Positions 1 through 6,661 of a stretch of 8,436 nucleotides of DNA are shown one piece after another. The notes beneath the pieces were generated by a model that made no database searches, had not been told where the DNA came from, and worked only from the letters and a program-made list of their open reading frames with translations. The position numbers and the translations under genes were made by a program. The stretch lies in assembly GCA_031279525.1 (NCBI GenBank), contig JAITIH010000314.1:1-8436 (forward strand), given 5' to 3'. Origin of the DNA: Deltaproteobacteria bacterium (lineage in GTDB: Bacteria; Desulfobacterota; Desulfarculia; Adiutricales; Adiutricaceae). Every line of letters starts with the position of its first letter. The stretch's first letter is position 1.

Positions 1-88
1 CTTGGCCTTGCGGTTCTTGCCTTGGCCTTGCGGTTCTTGTCTTGGCCTTGCGGTTCTTGCCTTGGCCTTGCGGTTCTGACCTTGGCCT
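1..88. repeat. 20-bp tandem repeat, about 4.4 copies, cut by the window edge
   Basis: Four consecutive 20-bp units start at 1, 21, 41 and 61 with consensus CTTGGCCTTGCGGTTCTTGC, followed by the first 8 bases of a fifth at 81-88. Unit 2 differs only at its last base (T for C), and unit 4 diverges in its last three bases. The period is not a multiple of three, so the array would be read in changing frames if translated. The array probably continues to the left. There are no unique spacers, so it is not CRISPR. Its GGCC-rich composition resembles the other spacer repeats in this window (6741-6806, 7379-7520). It is likely a minisatellite-like intergenic array; no function can be assigned. Confidence 0.9.
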
Positions 89-133
89 CACTTCCCTAAG
101 GCGACCCCGCGGCCATGCCCCACCGACCATAAA

Positions 134-164
134 CCTAACGGCCCAATCGGCGGGCCACGTTAGG
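134..164. other. Strong stem-loop (inverted repeat)
   Basis: CCTAACG (134-140) pairs with CGTTAGG (158-164), and directly inside, GCCC (141-144) pairs with GGGC (152-155). This gives 11 base pairs with a two-base bulge (156-157) and a 7-base loop. There is no T-tract after it on the plus strand and only TTTA on the minus strand, so it is not a convincing intrinsic terminator. It might be the 3' structure of a gene left of the window or a leader element. Confidence 0.5.
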
Positions 165-307
165 CTAAGGTCCGCGGCCTCGTTGTAGGATAGGTGATTT
201 TTAGAAAATCTTTTGTTATAGTAGCTAGCTGGACGCGCTGAACAAGCAAGGCTCTAACATTGGGCCGGCCCGTATCCTGGCGCCGATATAGCTCTCATAA
301 GATGTCA

Positions 308-347
308 TTAATATAAAAATTTTCTTAATTAAAAATTTTTATAATAT
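308..347 (+). promoter_or_regulatory. AT-rich palindromic island with TATAAT box, probable promoter region
   Basis: A 40-bp stretch is almost entirely A/T in a GC-rich sequence. It contains a perfect 12-bp inverted repeat: TATAAAAATTTT at 312-323 and its complement at 332-343, around the 8-base centre CTTAATTA. A perfect -10 consensus TATAAT sits at 340-345. No good -35 hexamer lies 16-18 bp upstream, but the A/T tracts could act as an UP element or as a binding site for a dimeric regulator. Transcription starting about 7 bases downstream would give a leader of roughly 165 nt before the start codon at 520. The promoter assignment is inference. Confidence 0.4.
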
Positions 348-369
348 CTGAGCCATCGTAATTCGTTTG

Positions 370-420
370 GGCCTGGCCTAAGGGAACCCGATGGCCGGGT
401 CAGGACGATTTTATTTTTAT
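370..420 (+). promoter_or_regulatory. Leader hairpin followed by T-rich stretch, possible attenuator
   Basis: GGCCTGGCC (370-378) can pair with GGCCGGGTC (393-401) to form a 9-bp stem with two G-U pairs and a 14-base loop. A T-rich run (TTTTATTTTTAT, 409-420) starts about 7 bases after the stem. The order hairpin then T-run resembles an intrinsic terminator or attenuator in the leader of the gene at 520, but the gap between stem and T-run is longer than usual. GGCC-rich strings pair by chance often in this sequence, so this is tentative. Confidence 0.25.
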
Positions 421-503
421 GGGCGTTGGCCTCGTCTTGCGCGCTCTCCGGAATTTTCTAGCCACCATGGGGAATCGGGCTCGCTTTGACTCGACCCCGG
501 CGT

Positions 504-508
504 AAGGA
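504..508 (+). promoter_or_regulatory. Shine-Dalgarno for the activase gene
   Basis: AAGGA lies 11 bases before the ATG at 520, within usual range. An in-frame TGA at 487-489 prevents any longer upstream start, so this site supports 520 as the start. Confidence 0.65.
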
Positions 509-519
509 CCTTTTTTAAC

Positions 520-3500
520 ATGTCCGTTCCTTATAGTCCGGGCCAAAAGTATTTTCTTGGCCTGGACGCCGGTTCCATAAGCCTTAAGGCGACCTTATTG
601 GACGCCAAAGGGGCCCTGGCCTTCCAAGAGTACGTCCGCCATCAGGGCCGGCCTTACGCGGCGGCCCTTTCGACGCTGGAAAAACTAGCCTTACGGTTTC
701 CCCCGTCCGAGATCGCCCCGCCTTTCGTTACCGGGGTCGCGGCCGCCCACTTAGCCGAGCTTTTGGGCGGCGAGGCCATTGGCGAGATCCTGGCCTTGAC
801 CCTGGCCGCCCAAAAACTCTGCCCTAAAGCCAAAAGCCTAATCGACATCGGCGGCGAGGACACCAAAGTCCTGTGGCTGGAGCCTGGCGAAGACGGCCTA
901 GCCTTAGCCGACTTCGCCATGAACACCCTCTGCGCGGCCGGAACCGGCTCCTTTTTGGACCAGCAAGCCCACCGCTTAGGCTACGACGTCGCCGAGTTTG
1001 GGGCCCTGGCCCTAAAGTCAGAGGTGCCGCCCAGGGTCGCCGGCCGCTGCAGCGTCTTCGCCAAAAGCGACATGATCCACCTCCAGCAGTCGGCCACGCC
1101 GGACTACGAGATAGTCTACGGCCTGTGCCTGGCCATGGCCAGAAGCCTTAAAAGCGGCCTGGCCAAAGGCCGCGACCTGCCGGCCCCGGTGGTCTTCGTC
1201 GGCGGGGTGGCCGCCAACCCCGGTTTAGCTCGGGCCTTTCGAGAGGTCTTAAGCTTAGGCCCAAACGACTTAGTCGTCCCTAAGACCCATTTCGTCTTCG
1301 CGGCCTTAGGGGCGGCCTTTCAAGCCCTAGCCCGCCATGGGGCCCAGGCCGACCGGTCGGCCGCGGCCAACCCCCCGGCCCACCCCGATCCGGCGACCGC
1401 GGCCAACCCGGCTAGCTCCGACGCCCGCCTTGGCCCCGCCGGCCATGCCGCCCCCGCCTTAGGCCTTAACTTAGACCGACTAAGGGCTTTCGCCTTAGGC
1501 CGCCGACCCAGCCCGGACCGCTTGCCGCCCTTGAAAAGGCCAGCCCAAACGCCCAAAGTCGGGACCGTCGACTGGTCCGCGGCGAGCTTTAAGCGCCCTT
1601 GGCCGGTCTACGTCGGGGTGGACGTGGGCTCGGTCTCCACCAACGTGGCCTTGGTCGACCCGCACGGCCGACTGGTGGCCCGCCAGTACCTGCCCACGGC
1701 CGGTCGGCCTTTAGAGGCCCTGGCCCAGGCCATGGCCAACATACTTTTGGAGGCGGGCGACAAAGTCGAGGTTTTGGGGGCTTGCTCCACCGGCTCGGGC
1801 CGCTACCTTTCGGCCGACTACCTAGGGGCCGACCTGACGGTCAACGAGATCACGGCCCAGGCCGCCGCGGCCGTGAGCCTGGACCCAGAGGTGGACACGA
1901 TCTTCGAGATCGGCGGCCAAGATTCCAAGTACATTTCCTTAAGCCAGGGCGTCATCGTCGACTTCACCATGAACAAAGCCTGCGCGGCCGGGACCGGCTC
2001 CTTTTTGGAGGAGCAGGCCGATAAGCTAGGCCTTAACATCAAAGAGGAGTTCGGGGAATTGGCCTTGGCCAGCGAGGGGCCGGTGGCCTTAGGCGAAAGG
2101 TGCACGGTCTTCATGGAGTCGGACCTGGTCCACTGCCAGCAAAACGGGGTGGGCCTAAAGGACCTGGCCGCCGGGCTCTGTTACGGCATCGTGGCCAACT
2201 ACTTAGGCCGGGTGGTCGAGACGAGAGCGGTGGGGAAAAAAATCTTTTTCCAAGGGGGGACCAGCTTTAACCAGGGCGTGGCCGCGGCTTTCGCCGCCCG
2301 GCTGGGCCGGCCGGTCGTCGTCCCGGACAACGCCGACGTGACCGGGGCCGTGGGGGCGGCCTTGGTGGCCCGCGATCGCCGATCTTGGGCTAAGTCCAGC
2401 TTCGTGGGCTTTGACTTGTCCAATAGATCTTACGAGATAAAAAGCTTCGAGTGCCGCCACTGCGCCAACCGCTGCGAGATCCGCCAGGTCGAGGTGGCCG
2501 GGGGCCGGCCCTTTTTCTACGGCTCCCGCTGCGACCGCTACGAGGCGGGGGGCCGAGCCAAAGTTGTCCCTAAATTTCCGGATCTTTTTCAGTTCCGGGC
2601 CGAGGCGGCCTTTAACTGCCCTGAGCTCCAAGACCTCTTGACCGACCTGCAAACCGGCCTGCGCCCGCGCCACGGCCGGATAGGCCTCATCCGGACCATG
2701 GGCTTCGCCGAGTTGGGCCCCTTTTGGTCGGTCTTCTGGGCCACTTTGGGCTACGAGCCGGTCTGGTCGGCCCCCACCAACAAAACGTCCATCCACCTAG
2801 GCTGCGAGCGGACCGAGGGCGAGTTTTGCTTTCCCATTAAAGCCGCCCACGGCCACCTTTTGGACCTAATGGGCCAAGGGGTCGAGCGGATCTTTTTGCC
2901 CTCGGTGGTCAACTTGCCCCCGGACGTGGAAGGGGCCCGAGACAACGCCGCTTGCCCCTACGCCCAGTCCTTGCCCTTCACCGCCGCGGCCGCCTTGGGC
3001 CTAGCCGCCCCCGCCCTTCTCACCGGCCCGGTCTTTTTCGGGGAAGGCCCTAAGGCCTTATTGGACGGCTTGGCCAAAATCGCGGCCCCTTTAGGCCTTA
3101 GCGGCAAGGCCGTGGCCTTGGCCGTCGACGAAGGCTGGCGGGCCCAGCGCAACTTTTCCCTAAGGCTGTGGAAAAAAGGGGCCGAGGCCTTAAGACATTT
3201 AGGCCAAGACGACGTGGCCATGGTGGTGGTGGCCCGGCCCTACAACGGCTTCGACCCAGGCATGAACCTAAGGCTTAGTCGCAAGCTCTCGGACTTAGGG
3301 GTCTTAGGCCTGCCCTTGGACTTCCTTCCATTATCCAACGACCATCCCGAGGCTAAAAGCCACTACTGGCGCTATGGCCAGAAAATCACGGCCGCGGCCT
3401 TGGCCATCGCGGCCGACCCTAGACTTGAGGCCCTGTACATCTCCAACTTCGGCTGCGGGCCGGACTCCTTCATTCTCCACTTCTTTAAGCGGCTCATGGG

Positions 3501-4917
3501 GCCTAAGCCTTTTTTGGAGATCGAGATCGACGAGCACTCCTCCGACGTGGGGGCGGTGACCCGCTTAGAGGCCTTTTTGGACTCCTTGGCCGCCCGGAAG
3601 GCCAAAAGCGGGCGGCCTAAAGCCTTCCCCCCGGCCAAGCCCTTGGCCACCAAATCCCGGCCCCAGGCCGGCCAGACCGTCTACGTCCCGCCCATGTGCG
3701 ACCACGCCGGGGTCCTGGCCGCCGTCCTAAGGGGGGCGGGGCTGGCGGCCGAGGTCCTGCCCGAGTCCGACCAGGAAACGGTCCTTTTGGGCCGCTCGCA
3801 GACCTCGGGCAAAGAGTGCTACCCCTTGATCCTCACGGTCGGGGACTTTTTAAAAGTCGCCCAAAGAAAAGACTTCGAGCCCCAAAGGTCGGCTTTCTTC
3901 ATGCCGTCCTCCAACGGCCCCTGCCGCTTTGGCCAGTACAGCCGCTACCTCTCCCTCATCGCCCAGCGGTTAGGCTTTCCCGAGGTCGAGATTATCGCCT
4001 TGGACCAGACCGGAGGCATGTACGGAGCCTTAAGCGAGGCCAGCCCCAAGGGCCAGAGCCTGGCTAAGGGGATTTGGCTGGCTTTAGCCGGGACCGATCT
4101 CCTGCAAAAGGCCCTCTTTCACGCCCGGCCCCGGGAGAAAAGCCCTGGTCTCGCCGAATTGGCTTATAAAGAGTCTTTGGCCGACTTCACCGAATGCGCC
4201 TGTCAAAGCCTTAGCCAGGCCAAAAAAGCCATGACCCGGGCCCGCGACCGCTTCGAGGCGACCCGGGCTAAGGCCAACGGGGTGGCCCCCAGGCCGGTGG
4301 TCGGCCTGGTCGGGGAGATCTACGTCCGATCCAACCGCTTCGCCAACGAAGACGTGGTCAAAAGGCTAGAGGGCCTAGGGGCCGAGGTCGTGGCCCCGCC
4401 CTTCACCGAGTGGGTCCTTTACACGGGCTTCGTCAACTCCATGCGGGCCGCCCGCCAGGGCCAATGGAAAAAGCGTCTGGCCGCGGCCTTAACCTCGCTG
4501 GCTCAGGCCCACGACCAAAGGGCCTTGGCCAAACCTTGGGCCGGCTTCTTCCCGGGCGGGGCCAAAGACCCGCCGATCCGGGAGATCGTCTCCTTAGGCG
4601 AAAACTTTTTGCCCCGGGCTTTTCAAGGGGAGGCCATTCTCTCCTTAGGCAAAGGCCTGGAATTTTACCGTCAAGGGGCTAGGGGCCTGGTCAACATCAT
4701 GCCCTTCACCTGCATGCCGGGCATGATCGTCGGAGGCCTCACCAACCGCCTCCGGGCCATGGCCCGCGGCTTGCCGGCCCTAAGCCTCGCCTACGACGGC
4801 CAGAGCCAATCCAACGCCCAAGCCCGGCTCGAGGCCTTCATGGGCCAAGTTCACAATTTTCGCGCCCCGGCCAAAAAGGGCCGATCCACGCCAATCACAA
4901 GGAGGGACGGTGGATAA
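520..4917 (+). CDS. Large acyl-CoA dehydratase activase / BcrAD-BadFG plus HgdB-like fusion; plasmalogen-synthase-type candidate
   Basis: This 1465-residue protein has two tandem ASKHA ATPase domains. Domain A (about 11-275) has GLDAGS at 14-19, IDIGGEDTK at 108-116, CAAGTGSF from Cys138, and Cys177 in GRCSVFAKSD. Domain B (about 362-620) has GVDVGS, EIGGQDSK, CAAGTGSF from Cys488, and Cys528 in ERCTVFMESD. The two Cys per domain match the pair that holds the bridging [4Fe-4S] cluster of dimeric HgdC-type activases, so one chain could supply the whole cluster site. An Ala/Pro-rich linker (276-355) separates them. A four-Cys segment (645, 648, 652, 671) comes next, then a DUF2229-type domain (about 720-1020; Cys762, 770, 812, 979) and HgdB/BcrB-like modules (about 1050-1450; Cys1060, 1100, 1135, 1398). 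The family uses ATP to drive low-potential electrons to Fe-S partners and is cytosolic and oxygen-sensitive. The layout resembles proteins for anaerobic plasmalogen synthesis (PlsA/PlsR of Clostridium perfringens); the substrate here is inference. The 3' end overlaps the RNase E/G gene by 8 bp. Confidence 0.93.
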   Translation: MSVPYSPGQKYFLGLDAGSISLKATLLDAKGALAFQEYVRHQGRPYAAALSTLEKLALRFPPSEIAPPFVTGVAAAHLAELLGGEAIGEILALTLAAQKLCPKAKSLIDIGGEDTKVLWLEPGEDGLALADFAMNTLCAAGTGSFLDQQAHRLGYDVAEFGALALKSEVPPRVAGRCSVFAKSDMIHLQQSATPDYEIVYGLCLAMARSLKSGLAKGRDLPAPVVFVGGVAANPGLARAFREVLSLGPNDLVVPKTHFVFAALGAAFQALARHGAQADRSAAANPPAHPDPATAANPASSDARLGPAGHAAPALGLNLDRLRAFALGRRPSPDRLPPLKRPAQTPKVGTVDWSAASFKRPWPVYVGVDVGSVSTNVALVDPHGRLVARQYLPTAGRPLEALAQAMANILLEAGDKVEVLGACSTGSGRYLSADYLGADLTVNEITAQAAAAVSLDPEVDTIFEIGGQDSKYISLSQGVIVDFTMNKACAAGTGSFLEEQADKLGLNIKEEFGELALASEGPVALGERCTVFMESDLVHCQQNGVGLKDLAAGLCYGIVANYLGRVVETRAVGKKIFFQGGTSFNQGVAAAFAARLGRPVVVPDNADVTGAVGAALVARDRRSWAKSSFVGFDLSNRSYEIKSFECRHCANRCEIRQVEVAGGRPFFYGSRCDRYEAGGRAKVVPKFPDLFQFRAEAAFNCPELQDLLTDLQTGLRPRHGRIGLIRTMGFAELGPFWSVFWATLGYEPVWSAPTNKTSIHLGCERTEGEFCFPIKAAHGHLLDLMGQGVERIFLPSVVNLPPDVEGARDNAACPYAQSLPFTAAAALGLAAPALLTGPVFFGEGPKALLDGLAKIAAPLGLSGKAVALAVDEGWRAQRNFSLRLWKKGAEALRHLGQDDVAMVVVARPYNGFDPGMNLRLSRKLSDLGVLGLPLDFLPLSNDHPEAKSHYWRYGQKITAAALAIAADPRLEALYISNFGCGPDSFILHFFKRLMGPKPFLEIEIDEHSSDVGAVTRLEAFLDSLAARKAKSGRPKAFPPAKPLATKSRPQAGQTVYVPPMCDHAGVLAAVLRGAGLAAEVLPESDQETVLLGRSQTSGKECYPLILTVGDFLKVAQRKDFEPQRSAFFMPSSNGPCRFGQYSRYLSLIAQRLGFPEVEIIALDQTGGMYGALSEASPKGQSLAKGIWLALAGTDLLQKALFHARPREKSPGLAELAYKESLADFTECACQSLSQAKKAMTRARDRFEATRAKANGVAPRPVVGLVGEIYVRSNRFANEDVVKRLEGLGAEVVAPPFTEWVLYTGFVNSMRAARQGQWKKRLAAALTSLAQAHDQRALAKPWAGFFPGGAKDPPIREIVSLGENFLPRAFQGEAILSLGKGLEFYRQGARGLVNIMPFTCMPGMIVGGLTNRLRAMARGLPALSLAYDGQSQSNAQARLEAFMGQVHNFRAPAKKGRSTPITRRDGG
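4899..4905 (+). promoter_or_regulatory. Strong Shine-Dalgarno deciding the GTG start of the RNase gene
   Basis: AAGGAGG lies inside the last codons of the upstream gene, 4 bases before GTG at 4910. The spacing is short but the match to the anti-SD is full length. No ATG fits the conserved N-terminus of the family, so this site fixes the GTG start and points to translational coupling with the upstream gene. Confidence 0.8.
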
Positions 4918-6661
4918 AATCATCATCAACGCCTCGGACCCGGAAGAATGCCGGGTGGCCATGCTCGACGGCGACGGCCGCTTGCAAGAGTACTACTCCG
5001 ACGCGGGCTACCGACAGCAAAGCTTGTCCAACATCTATAAAGGGGTCATTCAGAACATCGAGCCGAGCTTGCAAGCCGTTTTCGTCAATTTCGGCCACGA
5101 GCGGAACGGCTTTTTGCAGTTGGCCGACATCCACCCGGAGTACTTTTTGGAGGACGGCGGCCGGGCCCCGGATCTTAAAAAATGCCTAAAAAAAGGCCAG
5201 CCTATCTTAGTCCAGGTCTTAAAGGAGCCGGGCCGGGTCAAGGGGGCTTCTTTGACCACCTTCGTCTCCTTGGCCGGCCGCTTCGTCGTCCTAACCCCTG
5301 GCCGCGACAACGTCGGGGTCAGCCGCAAAATCGAAAGCGACAAAGAGCGCCAAAGGCTTAGGGCCATCGCCGAGGAGTTGCCGGTTCCCGAAGGCTGCGG
5401 CTACATCGTCCGCACCGTGGCCGAGGACCGCTCCAAAAAGGAGCTGGCCGAGGACCTCTATCATGTCTATAACCTCTGGGAGGACATCCGCCGCCAGGCC
5501 CAGGAGGCTCCGGCCCCTAGCTTAGTCTACCGGGAGCAGGATCTGGCCATCAAAATTTTGCGGGACCACTACACCTCCGACGTCCGGGAGATCCTAGTCG
5601 ACGACCAGGCCGCCTGGCAGAAGATCGCCGACTACATCGGCTCCATCGCCCCGGGCCAGCAGAAGATCGTGAAGCTCCATAAGGAAAAAAGGCCCATCTT
5701 CGCCCGGCATCTTTTGGAAGAGCAGCTGGCCACCATTTTCCAGACCACGGTGAGGCTCAAAAGCGGCGGCTCCATCGTCATCACCCCGACCGAGGCCCTA
5801 GTCTCCATCGACGTAAACTCTGGAAAAGGCACCCGCGAGGGCAACTTAGAGGACACGGCTTTCGCCACTAACTTAGAGGCGGCCGACGAGGTGGCCAAAC
5901 AGCTGCGCCTAAGGGACTTAGGCGGGCTGGTGGTGGTGGATTTCATCGACATGCGCGAAGAGCGCCACCGCCGAGAGGTCGAGCGACGAATCCGCGAAGC
6001 GGCCAAGGCCGACAAGGCCAAGACCGACTTTGGGACCATCTCCAAATTTGGGCTGTTAGAGCTCACCCGCCAAAGGATGCGGCCCTCCATCGAGCTGGGC
6101 TCCTTCGCCATCTGCCCCCACTGCCAGGGCCGCGGCTTGGTCAAGACCTCGGAGAGCGCCTCTTTGGCCTTCTTAAGGCAGGCGGCCCACCTTCTTTTTA
6201 GCCGCAGGGAGGTCGGGGAAATCCGAGCCCGGGTCGAGCCGGAGGTGGCCAACTTTCTGGTCAACTACAAAAGGGCCGAGCTATCCCGTCTTGAGGACCG
6301 GCACAAGGCCCGAATCATCGTCCAGGGCGACCCGCGCCTCATCCCCGGCCAGTGGGAGATGGACGCCTACCGCCAGGCCGCCGAGGGCGAGACCTTAAAG
6401 CCAGGGCGAGTGGCTGGCCAACCCGAGGAGGGCGACGAGGAAATCGACTTGCGCCAAGAGCGCCAAGAAATGCGTCTCGGGCCGCTTTTGGGGCGCTTTA
6501 CCAGCCAAAACGGCTTGTTCAACTCCAGCCTCAATCACGACAACGGCAATGGCCACGCCAACGGCGGCCACAACGGGGATCGGCCCAGCGGCCGGCGCCA
6601 CGCCAAGCCTAAAAAAAGCCGCGAGGCCAAAAGCGAGCCCTCCGTTGCCCCGAACGCTTAA
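4910..6661 (+). CDS. Ribonuclease E/G family endoribonuclease
   Basis: This 583-residue protein is a single-strand-specific endoribonuclease of mRNA decay and rRNA/tRNA processing. The N-terminus (DKIIINASDPEECRVAMLDG) and the S1 RNA-binding domain (about 39-120, opening with NIYKG) match the family. Arg168 and Thr169 in YIVRTV correspond to the 5'-monophosphate sensor of E. coli RNase E. Catalytic metal ligands are Asp301 and Asp344, with Asn303 nearby (IDVNSGKG; VVVDFIDM). CPHC at 402-405 is the zinc-link that joins subunits in the tetramer. The small domain ends near 490. A polar tail of about 70 residues follows, with an Asn/Gly/His-rich stretch (about 540-558) and then a Lys/Arg-rich end, possibly for RNA contact. 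The protein is longer than RNase G (about 490) and far shorter than E. coli RNase E (1061), so there is no large degradosome scaffold. The start is GTG, overlapping the upstream gene by 8 bp. I do not choose between rne and rng. Confidence 0.95.
   Translation: MDKIIINASDPEECRVAMLDGDGRLQEYYSDAGYRQQSLSNIYKGVIQNIEPSLQAVFVNFGHERNGFLQLADIHPEYFLEDGGRAPDLKKCLKKGQPILVQVLKEPGRVKGASLTTFVSLAGRFVVLTPGRDNVGVSRKIESDKERQRLRAIAEELPVPEGCGYIVRTVAEDRSKKELAEDLYHVYNLWEDIRRQAQEAPAPSLVYREQDLAIKILRDHYTSDVREILVDDQAAWQKIADYIGSIAPGQQKIVKLHKEKRPIFARHLLEEQLATIFQTTVRLKSGGSIVITPTEALVSIDVNSGKGTREGNLEDTAFATNLEAADEVAKQLRLRDLGGLVVVDFIDMREERHRREVERRIREAAKADKAKTDFGTISKFGLLELTRQRMRPSIELGSFAICPHCQGRGLVKTSESASLAFLRQAAHLLFSRREVGEIRARVEPEVANFLVNYKRAELSRLEDRHKARIIVQGDPRLIPGQWEMDAYRQAAEGETLKPGRVAGQPEEGDEEIDLRQERQEMRLGPLLGRFTSQNGLFNSSLNHDNGNGHANGGHNGDRPSGRRHAKPKKSREAKSEPSVAPNA

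Larger units (their letters stand above)
1..519. other. Intergenic region upstream of the activase gene
   Basis: No gene is supported here. From left to right it contains the 20-bp tandem repeat (1-88), a bulged stem-loop (134-164), a small AT-only hairpin at 196-210 (GATTTT, loop TAG, AAAATC) followed by TTTTG, an AT-rich palindromic island with a TATAAT box (308-347), and a GC hairpin followed by a T-rich run (370-420). Composition shifts sharply from GC-rich to nearly pure A/T at 308-347 and back. The last part is the probable 5' leader of the gene starting at 520. Confidence 0.7.

Noticed and set aside
1..88. CRISPR array
   Set aside because: Units are directly adjacent with no spacers and are only 20 bp long.
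1..99. Open plus-strand frame through the 20-bp repeat ending at TAA 97-99, as the end of a gene left of the window
   Set aside because: It consists almost only of the repeat, whose 20-bp period shifts the frame every copy. There is no recognisable protein and no independent support.
1..130. Minus-strand open frame from ATG at 130 running off the left edge, rich in Arg, Lys and Gln
   Set aside because: The residues come from the repeat, there is no clear Shine-Dalgarno, and no family is recognisable. It might be the start of a basic protein, but the evidence is too weak.
196..222. AT-only hairpin followed by TTTT as an intrinsic terminator
   Set aside because: The stem has 6 pairs that are nearly all A-T with a 3-base loop, too weak for a terminator.
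2203..2796. 197-residue minus-strand open frame inside the activase gene
   Set aside because: It lies wholly opposite strongly conserved family sequence and looks like the stop-poor antisense of GC-rich coding DNA.
5632..6264. 210-residue minus-strand open frame inside the RNase gene
   Set aside because: It is antisense to the catalytic core of RNase E/G, and its Ser/Arg-rich composition is typical of a shadow frame.
6549..6660. ATG 6549 as the true start of the lipoprotein
   Set aside because: It overlaps the RNase gene by 113 bp, lacks a Shine-Dalgarno, and would place the signal peptide about 110 residues inside the protein.
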